Positions 12,340 to 24,300 of a DNA stretch of 64,000 nucleotides are shown in pieces (the stretch's first letter is position 1; every line of letters starts with the position of its first letter). The stretch covers positions 4,380,501 through 4,444,500 of the forward strand of contig NC_092323.1 in the NCBI RefSeq assembly GCF_036785885.1. The letters run 5' to 3'. A program made the position numbers and the translations under genes. The DNA is from Coffea arabica (lineage: Eukaryota; Streptophyta; Magnoliopsida; Gentianales; Rubiaceae). The notes under the pieces were generated by a model. That model ran no database searches and was not told the origin of the DNA. It worked only from the letters and a program-made list of their open reading frames with translations.

Positions 12340-12458
12340 TTAGCATTCGTTGAGGGCGACTAAAAGAATTAATCAGCCTATGTATTGGGACTTTATTTTT
12401 TTATTTCTAATATCTATTGGGACTTAGCTAACAGAAGTTGCGTAAATGGTAACTATAC
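12340..12458. other. Short spacer
   Basis: AT-rich DNA between two mobile elements; nothing recognised. Confidence 0.4.
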
Positions 12459-12466
12459 GTAATTAG

Positions 12467-14081
12467 CTATGTTTTCAGACTCGGCCCGGGAATCGACTCG
12501 GTCGAACTCAGGGGTCAGGGGTCAATGGGTTCGACTGGGGTCAATAGGGGTCGAACCGGATGACGTCATATATACGTCATATATATATATATATATATAT
12601 ATTCCTACAAATCAAATTTACAAAATATAACCAAAGAACCCAATCATCTAAATTTATATCCAATTCACCAAATTCATCCAAACTCACAAAATTTATAAAA
12701 TAGAAATCCCATACATGTTTAATCCCTGACAAATAGCAATCCAACTAAGGTAACAATCTCATGTTCAAATGCTTGATAAATATCAATCTAAATAAAACAA
12801 CACGTTCAATTTCTAAACCAAAGAACTATCTAAACCATTCTTTATCTTCATCTTCATCTTCATCACCCTTTTCTCCAATTTCATAACTTTCGATATCGAT
12901 GTCATCAAGATCATCCTCATCATCAAGCTGCACATTAAAAACTACAGAAGACTGAAGAGACATTGAGGTAGGAAATTACACTAAAAACTGCTGCTTTATT
13001 GGACCACAGGACATTAAAAACTGCATTAAATGGTTGTAGCATATTATTCTACCATTTATGTCCATGGTACTAGTACGGCTGATAATTGTATCCATCGGCC
13101 TTTGAGGTAGGAAACACATAAGTTGGTCAACAAAACTACAGAAGAGACTCATTCATGTAACAGACATTATTAACTTTTGATCCAGTGTATTCTCAAAACG
13201 AAAAGAAAACTATTCGCTTGAACTGTGTGATCATTATCAACTTAAAAATTCTTGATCCAATGTATCCAACCAGTTTGCACCGGTACTGATGCTATAACAG
13301 AGAAACGTGAAGGGACATATAAGCATGGTTGTGCGAATTATTACCAGTAAATGGTTAACCCAGATGGAACAGACAAAGAAAAGTAACCAATCATCAATGG
13401 AAGAAACTTGAAAACAAGAAGAGACAATCAAATTCAAATTTCCAGATTCTCTAATAAGGACGTGATATTCTCACCCATAATATCCAAATCCCAAATGCCC
13501 AGCATAATAAATCAAAAAAATACTGAAATTTTAGTCACATATCAACTTCAACATAATGAATTAGCTATCTTCACGACTGTTTTAGATTATAAAAATTACC
13601 AGATTTAGCTTCGGTTCACCAGCGTGTTAATTACTTGATTGAACCTTGAAATCTGAAGAAACTGGTGGTGTTGCGGCGGTGGAGGCTAGAGATTGAAGGA
13701 CAAGTGACTAACGGCAACCTTGATTAAGCGACGATCGGTGAATCTCAAATGCCAGCGGTGGAGGCTTTTAGATTTTAGGGTTATTGGAGCTGAAGAAGAA
13801 AGGAAGAAAAGTACGGAAAGAGAAGCAGAGGAGCTGACCCCAAGTTTTGATAATTTCGTCTCTTTTTTAGTTGGTCAGTCCAACTTTTGACTGAAAAAAA
13901 AGGCAGAAAAAGGGTAAAAAAAAAACCGGGTTTGATCAAATTATCTGGTTCACCGGTCAAACCCGGTTTATGACCGGGTTTGACCGAGTTTTTAATACCC
14001 GAGTTTTTTAATTAGCTCGGACCGGATGCCTGGCCGGTTCCCGGTTCGACCGCCCAGCCCGGTCCGAGTCTGAAAACACAG
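12467..14081 (-). mobile_element. Non-autonomous hAT element with transposase remnant
   Basis: The 1615-bp element begins CTATGTTTTCAGACTCGG and ends with the inverse CCGAGTCTGAAAACACAG. It is flanked by an exact 8-bp duplication GTAATTAG (12459-12466 and 14082-14089), diagnostic for hAT. Extended imperfect inverted repeats rich in CCGG/GGTCGAACC flank both ends (12480-12560 and 13925-14070). The minus strand keeps the end of a hAT-type reading frame; the rest of the transposase is gone, so it cannot move itself. Confidence 0.78.
12826..12944 (-). pseudogene. Acidic C-terminal tail of a hAT transposase
   Basis: The minus strand reads in one open frame about 38 residues, including LDDEDDLDDIDIESYEIG and a Glu/Asp repeat (GDEDEDEDKEWFR) before a TAG stop at 12826-12828. 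Acidic tails of this type close many plant hAT transposases. The catalytic RNase H-like part and dimerisation domain are absent from the element. Family assignment rests on the enclosing element's 8-bp target duplication and the tail's character. Confidence 0.5.
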
Positions 14082-14089
14082 GTAATTAG

Positions 14090-14439
14090 TAGCGTCTTCC
14101 TTTTCATTTCCATTGCCCATGTGGGAAGTTAAAGGCTGCATTTTGGGTATAAGATCGACCCCTTGCAAAGCTACCACATTCCGTTGTGAAGGAAGGAGAA
14201 CTCCTTTTCTACTACTTTCTTTTTCAAAAGACAAGAGTACAGATTCCCGAAATTTCATCATGCAATTAGATAAAAAATTACTGCGATATATGGAGTTAGT
14301 TCTGTATTTGTTAGTTGGCGTATCATTTTTACTAAATACAAAAGAGAATAAAAAGATTTCCATTTTTTAAAGTAAATCTCAAGTTGAGGCCATAGCAATA
14401 TGTTGTTAAAGAGCGGCACAAATATTAGGGTCAATTACA
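14090..14439. other. Spacer, no gene recognised
   Basis: A weakly coding-like open stretch on both strands but with no recognisable domain. Confidence 0.35.
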
Positions 14440-14615
14440 TTAACCCTTCAAAGTTTAGGGGCATTTGCCCATTTATTGGAAGTTAAATTTGTTTCACTTA
14501 ACCCCTTTGATAATAGGTCAATGGAAGTTTATCGTAAAAAGATTGAACATACAAATACGCCTTGACATTTATAGAGTTCTTTTTTCTTCCCCTACATCTC
14601 CTTTCATTTTTTTTT
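14440..14615 (+). repeat. Duplicated unit, copy A (uninterrupted)
   Basis: Begins TTAACCCTTCAAAGTTTAGG and ends in the T-rich CTACATCTCCTTTCATTTTT. The same sequence recurs at 14704-15376, where it is split by two insertions. It serves as the empty-site reference for both. Confidence 0.8.
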
Positions 14616-14724
14616 CTCTTTTGATTCAAGGGACGACTCTAAACTTCACAAGAAAAAAAAAAGGAGAAAAATATGAGAGTTGAACTAAAAAGTGGTTTAA
14701 AATTTAACCCTTCAAAGTTTAGGG

Positions 14725-15052
14725 CAGTGGCGGAGTCAGAAAAAATTTTCAGTGGGGGCAAAAGCAACACTAAAACTTTTTACCAACTATTTTTCTAGTT
14801 TTTTAAGCAAAAAAATATTCACCAACAAGTTGAAATAAAAAGTCTTTTTTTAGCTTACTTTAAATGGAACTTTCTGGCCCACATATCCTTTTAGAATATT
14901 AGTTCATAAACCAACTTAAAAGATCACGTAATTCTTTCATTTCCTTCATAAGAAAACTTTGGGACACACTTGAGATTATATCAAAATTCTATGAATACTA
15001 TAGAAGTTTAAGGGGGGAGTGGGGCCGTGCGCCCACCTTAAATCTACCACTG
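14725..15052. mobile_element. hAT-type MITE with CAGTGGCGGA ends
   Basis: 328 bp with terminal repeats CAGTGGCGGAGTCAGA and its inverted partner TCTACCACTG. It is flanked by an exact 8-bp duplication GTTTAGGG (14717-14724 and 15053-15060), typical of hAT elements. The sub-terminal regions carry short G runs (gtgggggc and aggggggagtgggg). No coding capacity. Confidence 0.82.
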
Positions 15053-15167
15053 GTTTAGGGGCATTTGACTATATATTGGAAGTTAATTTTGTTTCACTTA
15101 ACCCCTTTGATGATAGGTCAAGGGAAGTTTATCGTCAAAAAGATTGAACATACAAATATGCCTTGAC

Positions 15168-15310
15168 GTCCAATTCAGGATAACTCGAGTGGTTTCGTTG
15201 CTCCTCTTTAGGATATGACGACCACAGTTTGAGTCTCAGGGATATCGTGTTCGAGGGAATTGAGCCTCTCCTTTCGGGGGCCCGAATACCCCCTGTGTCG
15301 GAAAAAAAAA
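15168..15310 (+). mobile_element. Full SINE with 16-bp target duplication
   Basis: 143 bp ending in an A-run (15302-15310). It is flanked by ACAAATATGCCTTGAC (15152-15167) and ACAAATACGCCTTGAC (15311-15326), one mismatch in 16. Near its head lie A-box-like (AACTCGAGTGGTTTCG) and B-box-like (AGTTTGAGTCTCA) elements, so it is tRNA-derived. It interrupts copy B of the local duplication. Confidence 0.8.
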
Positions 15311-15611
15311 ACAAATACGCCTTGACATTTATAGAGTTCTTTTTTTCTTCCCCTACATCTCCTTTCATTTTTTTTAAAAATTTTCTCCTTGTTCTTCCCC
15401 TACTATGGATCTTGCAGTGATCAATGTCACTACCATTTAATTTAGCTGGATCTTGGTTTCTACCTTTAGTCCTCCTCCGCCCCTCAATGGTCCTTGAAAT
15501 GAAAATTACCAGCAGGCTTACAGCCAAAATTCGTGATGTCAAATTTCCAATACGGGCAACACAACAGTAAGGAAAGAAAAGGCCCAACCCCTCTTATCCC
15601 CACCGGCCCGC

Positions 15612-15640
<29 letters not shown>
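15612..15640. repeat. (TA)n microsatellite
   Basis: An uninterrupted TA run of about 14 units, likely length-variable among individuals. Confidence 0.9.
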
Positions 15641-15647
<7 letters not shown>

Positions 15648-17149
15648 CACTTTTTTTTGGTTCAATCCTGTTACTTGGGCCCCTTCCCTTTCCGCAGTCT
15701 AATTATTGCACAGTGTTTAGTTCAGCCATCACGCGCCGACTTCTGTCATGCAGCCATGAAGAAGACCGTCAACTGACAGTCACCCGTAATATTTTGACAC
15801 GTGTACACGAGGCGGCGAGTTACTGTGCTGTCGACGCCGAAGATACTACTGTAAGTGTAAGAGCCATAGCTTTTCCAGCTCGCCTCCGTTTGTCAGCATC
15901 ACCTGCCACTGTACACTGGAGCTTATTAGAATCTGACCCGTAAACGACAATTTTTGGACCTCTGCAGTGGTTGTTGCACCGTAGCAGACGAGTACACACA
16001 AGATATAGCGAGGTCCTTGAAAAGACTCGTATTCATGTGGCTTGTCTACAACCTTGAATGTACGATGCTTGTTGCTCTGTTCCTCTCTCTCTCTCTCTTT
16101 TTTTTTTTGCCCCCTTACATATTTTGTATTATTTGTAATTGGATCTTTTGTCCAATGAAATCTCGTAATTGATCCTAAATAACAAAACAAATGTACTTCA
16201 ATTATGTTAATCAAAGAAATTAAGTAAGATGACCCTCGTTTAGTATTTCATAGTTCCTTAATCCCATTTGTATCGCTAAACAAGGCAACTTTATCAATAA
16301 CATCACAATCGTAAAGTAAATAATTTTGTCTGTAGCTGTTCTGTTCTTTCAACAGCTACAGACTTAAAGTTGACAACTGCAAGAGAAAACTTTCTTTTCT
16401 TTTCTTTTTTTCGTCAAAACAAGAGAAAACTTTCTAGAGTGACAAATTTCTGCCCAATGGATCATCATTCATCACGAAAGGGGAAGACGGATTACCTTTC
16501 AGGATACTGTAGGGCGAGAATCTGAGGGAGAAGAGGCCATAATCCTCAGCCCTAGTTCTTTTTTTTTTCTTTTTTTTTTTTGAGCAAAGTCCTTAGCAAT
16601 ATTTATTGAGAACTAAATGTGATATGACTTTCTATCAAGAAGCAGGAGTATGATTTAGTCGTTATTTAATTTGAAATCTGAAAACGTTTTCTTAGGTGCA
16701 TCAAAATATGACTGTATTTTGATGGAGTATATGGTTTTTATCCTCATTCATGAACGTTAAAAAAAAAAAAAAAAAATTTTGGTGGTACCTAGGTATATGA
16801 GGCCTTGAAGAGAGAGTGGCGCCAAGTGTATATTATAAGCAACAGCTGCAAAGTTTTTGTAAGCCCTCCTAGCTTCGGTCTAATAATTTTTGGTTAACTC
16901 TTTCAAGTATTAAGTCAGGATCCTTCAAATGTAGTCGTCACTCGCTTGTAAATTACTCCGATTCAAAACTTGAACAAAAATTCACCAGTTTATTTTTTGG
17001 AACCTTTCCCAATTGGGAAGAAAAGTGCACGCAATTACACACAGGAAAGACGGAAGTTCAATCTTGATATACGTACGTTAGACTTCAATCACCACAAAAT
17101 CTATTTGTAAATCCTTAATTTATCGATAGTGCTGTTAAACAAAACTAGC
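15641..17149. other. Intergenic, no gene recognised
   Basis: Low-complexity CT/T runs (16082-16109, 16559-16581) and A-runs (16760-16776). The open frame at 15533-15943 partly overlaps a TA repeat and shows no known domain. Confidence 0.45.
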
Positions 17150-17590
17150 AATTCGAAAACTCGACTGAACTCGACTCGATAAGGTTCGAACTCAACTCGT
17201 CAATTTTAGTAAACGAGTTGAGTTTGAGTTAAAAATTTACTCGATTAATTAACGAGTCGAGTAAGTTCGAATCGTTTGTCATTCAAATAACTCGTTTGGC
17301 CTCGATAAAGAAAAGCATATATATCATTTTACAAGTCAAAAAAATAAAAATTGAAAATTATAGATTTTTATTGTGATAAATTTACACGAGTTCGAGCTCA
17401 AACTCATGCGAGCTCGACTCGTTTATGATAAATGAGTGGAGCTCGAACTCAAACTCGAGTCATATGTTCCATTGGCGAGTCAAATTCGAGCATACTTCAA
17501 GACTCGTCCGATTAGTGGAGCGAGCTCGAATCTGGCTCGAGTTAAGCTCAAGCTCGACAGTTAAATACTCGACTCGATTAACAAGACTCT
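17150..17590. repeat. CTCGA-rich palindromic repeat (DNA-transposon-like)
   Basis: Dense direct and inverted copies of ACTCGACTCG, GAGCTCGA and AACTCGAG fill both ends, with an AT-rich middle (17300-17380). Such CTCGAGCTCG-rich ends are seen in many non-autonomous plant DNA transposons. No exact terminal repeat or target duplication could be fixed, so family and edges are uncertain. Confidence 0.5.
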
Positions 17591-18174
17591 TTATCAGGAC
17601 TAGATTAAGTTTACGAATTTAGAAGGCATTGCATCCTCCGCTTTTTCTTTATCAATTGGGGTTTTCACGCAATTGTCAGCCGTCGCTTTACGTTTTCACT
17701 CATTGTTAGCTAAGTATGACCAGACAATTGTGGATGCTTGAATATTGACTGCACTGGTTTTTTTGGACGTGATGATATTATTGGCACCAAAAGCGAACAT
17801 GATGTGATAAAGATACATATGCTAAGTTCGTGAAAGCTAATAAAGAGAGCGGAATATTTCATTTTCTCTAAACTTAACATTTTGATAAATGTCGATACTT
17901 TTTTGGTTCAAAATATGTATATTATGCTGCTGCGATCAATCAATTTAAGCAGATTACTAACTACTAATTTCATACGTGTGGTCAAAATCGAGATCCTAGA
18001 ATTTAGAGATACGGGATTCTCCTTTCTTCCTCCTGCTTCTTAAATCTCACTTATCTACTATTAGTAGTTAAAAAAAAAAAAAGAGATTCACTGAGAGAAG
18101 GCATGAGATAGAACCACGAAAGAAATTGCACGGGAAATTTTTTAATAAGTAAAAAATTATCACATGATATCTTC

Positions 18175-18309
18175 GTGCCACCTTTTTAGTGGCAATTTAC
18201 TATCACTTCTATATTTATGCCAAACGTTTAATTGTCATGTGTTATTTACTTAAATTTATTTTTACTCTTATTTAATAAGTGGGATTGAAACTAAATTTAG
18301 CATTCAATA
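18175..18309 (+). repeat. Left arm of a ~140-bp inverted repeat
   Basis: The word CACTTCTATATTTATGCCAAA and its surroundings, through AATAAGTGGGATTGA, recur inverted at 19043-19186 at high identity. The arms are about 730 bp apart. Confidence 0.72.
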
Positions 18310-18925
18310 TAATGAAAAGGTCGAAGAAAATAGGGTGTGCCGCACTTAATAATGGAGTGCATGGTTACAGCTGTTTAATTAGACATAGAGGAGTTGTTAT
18401 TAAATACCACAATTGTACTCCACCAATAAACGTCAAAGAAGAATGCAGCCTTTGTGGTTTCATTTTTTGATCCGATGGGGAAGAATTTGATGCGAAAGAA
18501 AAGAAGGCTTAAGGCGCTGTCGCGGAAATTGGCACGTGGACTCCTGTATGTACCGATTAACGTTATGAGTAGATAAGCATCTAGATATCCATTAGGCACC
18601 GGAGAAGACAATTAATTATTATTATTACTTGGTTACTTGGGTGGGACCTTCAAGTGTACGGTAGGATTCTGTTTGTATCATACGTCAGAAAATGCTACAG
18701 TATTTCTTTTTTCTCTTTAATGCTTCGTGACATTTATCATACGTCAGAAACGCTTTATAAAGTGAAATTATAAAAGCTCTAATTGTAACCGCATGCTTGA
18801 GGAAATGCGGGGATGCAATGCAATTGTGTTACTCTTTGAATGAAGTACAGAAATAATGTGGAATACAAGCTTAAAAATCCTATAAAGCTTAACAATTCGC
18901 TAATTAACAAAAGGGATTATCGGGC

Positions 18926-18928
<3 letters not shown>

Positions 18929-18959
<31 letters not shown>
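18929..18959. repeat. (AT)n microsatellite
   Basis: A run of about 15 AT units lying inside the spacer of the 18.2/19.1-kb inverted repeat. Confidence 0.9.
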
Positions 18960-18966
<7 letters not shown>

Positions 18967-19042
18967 ATATGTAGAATGTTGGGTGGTGAAATTGTTCGAA
19001 GTTCAGAAACAGTGAGAATGCAATTGCGATCTTATGTGTCAC

Positions 19043-19186
19043 TATTCAGTGCTAAATTTAACGTCAATCCCACTTATCATATGAAGATAGAAGAAATTTA
19101 AATAAATAACACGTGACAAGTTAAATAAACAGGACATTTGGTATAAATATAGAAGTGCCACTGAATTATCACTAGAAAAGTGATAC
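19043..19186 (-). repeat. Right arm of a ~140-bp inverted repeat
   Basis: Reverse complement matches 18175-18309, including CACTTCTATATTTATACCAAA, CGTGTTATTTA and ATAAGTGGGATTGA. The pair could be the ends of one element or two opposite insertions of one repeat family. Confidence 0.72.
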
Positions 19187-20258
19187 TGAGGATCGGATGT
19201 GGTTAGAATGACCGTGGATTCGGCATTAGCTTTTGACATGGATGCCAATAAAAGATCAACGCGGTTGCTTGTAGTAGTATAATTTACACTTCAATTACCA
19301 AACGTGAAATTCAGCAAAAACTACTAATTGATGCTTATGTCCAACTTCTAATCAAAACTCATGCTCCTGCAAATCACCAGTGGGGTACAAAACTGTGTAA
19401 ATTTGAGTTCAAAGCACCACGCTGAAGATTAGACATACATTTGTTATTATCATCAAATGTTTAATGTATTCTTCCTCTTTCTTTCTCTTGTTTATGTATT
19501 TGAGTTTTTTGTTGGGTTTATTCTTTTGGGACTTCTTCGGCTATGCGCACATCAAGAACTAACTTAACAGCCTTTGAATTGCAAATTAGGAAATAGCACC
19601 CTTACATTTCGAATCACTTCACAACTTGAAAACCATATGTTTAAACAATTGGTACGTTTGTAAAGTAACATTGACTTGACTTGATTTGGTCTTTTACCAA
19701 ACACAATTTTTTGTCTGGACGGAAATGCAACTGATACTCACTTGGATTTGTCATTCTTTCTTTCTTTTTTTTTTTTTTTAAAAGGCAGGATTTGTTGAAT
19801 CATATGCCCTATCAGGACTAACCATAATTGATTGGTACGCATTTTCAATTAAAAACTCAAAGAATTGGCTTATAATTAGTTGAAAAAAGAGCTACCACGA
19901 TCTCAAATATTATCTAAATAAGGGGAAAAAAGAGTTTTTGTCACTTGAAATTAAGATTAATAGCTTTTTTTTGTTGTTGTAAATTTCACTTGCTCATGTA
20001 CCACAGTATCGTTATAAATATGAATTAAATACTATATACACTATCAATATAAATTTTTTTTACATAATCACGTATAGATATATGATACATGAGCAAAAAA
20101 AGAACTTAAAATTTAAACCGTGATAATATAGCATTCATCTAAACATGTTTGTATAAAAAAAATTTCTGCACTAAATAGTTTATGAAATTTAATCCCTATA
20201 AAATATTGGTAAGACCGTGGACAAAACAATTTGCGTGCTTAGTGAAGTAATTAAATGA
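19187..20258. other. Intergenic, no gene recognised
   Basis: AT-rich DNA with T-runs (19757-19779, 19972). Nothing recognised. Confidence 0.45.
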
Positions 20259-20267
20259 CTAAATCAG

Positions 20268-20656
20268 CGCAACGGATCTTCTGTCCCACACCCTGTGCCA
20301 CTCTTTGTCCCACTTTTTATTATATTATTATTTCTCCTACGTAAATATCATGTTTTAGTTCTTTTTTTTTCCTTAAGATTCAATAACTATTAATTGAATA
20401 AAAAATAAATACAACAAGTTCAAAAAAGCAATACATAATAGAAAATTAAAAAATACAGCAAAAAAATCATAAAAAATCTCATTTTTTATGCATTTTGATT
20501 TTTTGAGTTTGTTAAATATTGTGTATTACTCAATTAATAGTTATTGAATCTTAAGAAAAAAAAAACTAAAACATGATATTCATGTATGAGAAATAGTAAT
20601 ATAATAAAAAATGGGATAGAGAGTGACACAGGATGTGGGAGAGAAGATCCGTTGCG
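20268..20656. mobile_element. MULE-type fold-back MITE
   Basis: 389 bp almost entirely composed of long inverted repeats. It starts CGCAACGGATCTTCT and ends AGAAGATCCGTTGCG, and the inverted arms continue inward through TAAGATTCAATAACTATTAA to a small central spacer. An exact 9-bp duplication CTAAATCAG flanks it (20259-20267 and 20657-20665), the Mutator signature. The perfect ends and exact duplication suggest a recent insertion. It lies about 650 bp upstream of the SEP-like start codon, inside its promoter region. Confidence 0.88.
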
Positions 20657-20665
20657 CTAAATCAG

Positions 20666-21306
20666 CAATGAGTGGGAAAGTAATTTAACCTTTTTTTTTT
20701 TTTAAGGAAGAAAGCAATTTAACCTCAGTGACGACTGCCAGATTTTTCTGGAGACTAGACATAATCTCAACCCGAATCAACGACAACCACGGATTTCCCG
20801 CGCGCGTGCCTTCACGTTGTTTGATTTCAATGCAAAGCCGAACGTCGTGTCATCCACGCTTTATTACATAATCCCACCTTAAACTCCAAATGTACAGGGG
20901 GTCCAAGGACATGAAACCCATCAAACCAAACCAAAGTAGAAACACAGAAAAAGGGACTCCAACCCTAAAGCTTTTGATCCCTCTTGTCTTTCCATCCAGA
21001 TGCTAATCCTGAGGTTCAAGCTCAAACCCCAATCCTGAAGAGAAGTACAAGGAAAGAGAAGAAGCAATCCCAGATTCCCATTTCTTCCCCTTTTCTCTCT
21101 TTCTAACTACAAACATAAATACATTACTACAATTTAGGGTTTGTATATATCTTCCTTGTTTCTTGCATAGTTTTGGTTGCAATTTGTGAGAAGTATAAAG
21201 GATCTAAGACTAACCCAGAAGAAGAAAGGTTATTGTTGAGTAAAGATATATACTTTCACAGACATAGATATAAACAAGGGCTTGTGACTGCTGAGAAGTG
21301 TTGACC
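20666..21306 (+). promoter_or_regulatory. SEP-like gene proximal promoter and 5' UTR
   Basis: Region between the fold-back element and the ATG. It has T-rich and CT-rich stretches around 21080-21110 typical of plant leaders. No unambiguous TATA or CArG box could be assigned. Confidence 0.4.
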
Positions 21307-24300
21307 ATGGGTAGGGGGAGAGTGGAGCTGAAGAGAATAGAGAACAAGATAAATAGGCAGGTTACGTTTGCTAAGAGGAGGAATGGACTGCTCAAGAAAG
21401 CTTATGAGCTCTCAGTTCTGTGTGATGCTGAGGTGGCCCTCATCATCTTCTCTAACCGGGGCAAGCTTTATGAGTTCTGTAGCAGCTCCAAGTATATTTC
21501 TTTCTCTTTTTTACCCATCTTCTGAGAACATATTCATACTAACTTTTGGTTTGTTGATTTTGGTTTTTTAGATGCATAATGAAGTCATTCCCTTTGGGTT
21601 CTTATAAATGTATCTTTTCTATTTTTAGGCTCTAAAAAAGAGTTTTGAGCTTGAGCTAGTTTTCAGTATGATCAAAATCGGATCTGCAACACCAATCAGA
21701 TAGACATGTTTTTGGCTCTGAAAAAGAGTTTTGAGCTTGACCTAGTTTTTAGTATGATCAAAATTGGATCTGCTACACCAATCAGATGGATATGTTTTTG
21801 TTTGGATGGTCTTTTTTTATTTTTTTTCCTCCTTCAATTGTTTACTTTTATTTATTGTGTCCGTTCAAAATTTGGCAAAATTTCCCCTTTATTTTAAGCA
21901 AACTAGGTGCCAGTTCAAGTTCTAGGGTTTCTAGTTTCTTGAAAAGTTAAGCTTGTGATTTCCAGTTGGAAAATTTCTTGGGACGTAGAGTACATAAACG
22001 AAATAGTTCGTGTTGATCTAACAGATACTGAAGAAAAGGATCTTCTAAGGGGTTGGGCCGGGGGAGGAACAAGTGAATCCCTAAAAATTTGTTATGCTGG
22101 CCTGAAATACTGCGGTACTTGTAATTACTAGTGTTCAGATGTTACGTCAAGCTCTTTGATGAAGGAGCTTGAAAAGAGTTTGAGAGAACTAAGTCTTCTT
22201 GGAACATGTGATTTTCAGATTTCAAAGAAACCTTCCTTATTGACTGGCTGGTGAAGCTGTGTTCTTTCTTAAATTTTGGGTCCCCTAAACTTTGGGTGAC
22301 AAGGTTTGAAGTTGATAAAATTGTCGTGCTTTCTATTTTTTGATATGTTTAGTTAAATTACTTATGATTTTTTTTTAAATATTATTTCCATCTTTATCTA
22401 TATTTCGTACTAAATTTAAATTTAAAATTTGAATTTTCAAGGATAATTTTGAAAATAAATTCATTAACATCGCCATCAAATCACTATTTCTAAAAAGTTG
22501 AAATTCCAAAATATGACAAATAATTGGGACTGATGGAGTACTGGCTACTGCCGATGGAAAGAAAGACCAGAAAATCTTATGCATTAGAACTTTAGCACCA
22601 ATTTATTATCATCCGTCTTGCTTTAAAATGAATATTCTGCTAGGCCAAAAGGTTAATTCTATTGGATTTTCTCTTGTTCATTTTGATGATGTTTGTTAAA
22701 AGTGCCTTCAGATGATCCTATGTGGAGTGTCGATGATGAAGACTGGCAATTATATATCTTGTGATTTGTGATATGAATTATTTGATTGCCTAAGAATGTA
22801 CACGGTTTGGCAAATACAGCAACATGCAAAATCGAGCACATAATACAAGAGACTTGAAAATGTATCAACAAACTTAGCTATGGGGTATTAAGAAGAATCG
22901 TCAGATCAAGAATCGAAACACCACAAAGAATAATAACACAATGTGCTTCAACTTGCAATAGATTTGTTGAAAATGGTGAATAAACACCAGCCCCACCTGC
23001 CTTCTATAATTTAGGACTAGGGTCAGCTTTGAAATTCTCCATTGTTAAAAAGCACCCCATATTTGTATACTGCATTTTATTACAATGATGTATTGTTTCC
23101 ACAAAGCTCACTATCTGTACTTTTCTTGATGTATTGATTGAGTGATTCTGTATGCTTTATCGTTAGTTAGATTTATGCTGTGAATGTTTAAGATCTTGAT
23201 TCGATTGGTTTCATTTGACTTTACGATATTCATTCTTGGCTTTTCCCCCTTATAAATATTTGTGGTTTTTTATGCCTCCATGCATAATCAATCCCCTCTC
23301 CACATAAAATTGAAGCAATATGATTCAAAGTTTTTTGGGGCTCCAGCTGCCTGAGATAAAATCCTAATAATATTTTAAAAAAAGAACCAATATCCATGCT
23401 GTTGAGTTTTGTTGGGAGCTATTCCTCAGTTAAGGAAAGGAAAATTCTACTCCTGGATCAGGAATTCAATGACAAAATGCGGAGTACCTCAGAAAGTTGT
23501 AGGGATATCAACAACAGGTTTTACGTACGCCTTATCTGATCACATCTTTCTGTGTAAATTGTACTTCAGCATGCTCAGGACTCTTGAAAGGTACCAAAGA
23601 TGCAGTTATGGAGCAGTAGAAGTCAGCCACTCAGCCAAAGAGATTGAGGTAACTACCATAAGCATCACTTGGCCCATGCTTGTACAGTGATTCTGACGAT
23701 AATTTAGTTTACTGTGTAAAAAACTACAGTTTGTCATTTATTTGCATGGTTTTTTATATATTTGTTTGATTATAAAGCAAAGCAGCTACAAGGAGTACCT
23801 GAAGCTGAAAGGCAAATATGAGTCACTACAACGATATCAAAGGTAATAGCCACACAGTGTACGGCTTGCACCGTAGCTTACTAACACGTACACATGCAGT
23901 TATTATCCAAAATATGTCGGTGGCTGACTCAAAGTTTTTCTATTAGACAAATTTCAGTATTAGTACTTTATTTGTTACTGTAACAAATTTCATGACCATT
24001 CACATTCCAGACACCTTCTTGGAGATGACTTGGGACCGCTAAATATAAATGATCTCGAACATCTTGAACATCAACTAGAATCATCCTTGAAGCTTGTAAG
24101 GTCCACAAGGGTAAGGAAATTCATTAACCCTTCATGTAGCTAGCAAATGAAATATTTCCATGTTTGTCCTGTAGCTTCTGACCATTTTCGTGCCTACATC
24201 ATTGTTAAATAGAAACAAGGAAAATAGTGCCATTAATAACTGTAAAATTAAACTACAAGATGGATAGCTAATACTTGGGGGAATTTGTTCGCAATATTGA

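Larger units (their letters stand above)
14704..15376 (+). repeat. Duplicated unit, copy B, split by a hAT MITE and a SINE
   Basis: Copy B runs 14704-14724, resumes at 15053-15167 after the hAT MITE (the 15053-15060 part being the duplicated target), and resumes again at 15311-15376 after the SINE. Comparison with copy A (14440-14615) shows both insertions are absent there. Copy A and copy B start 264 bp apart, implying a local duplication before the insertions. Confidence 0.8.
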
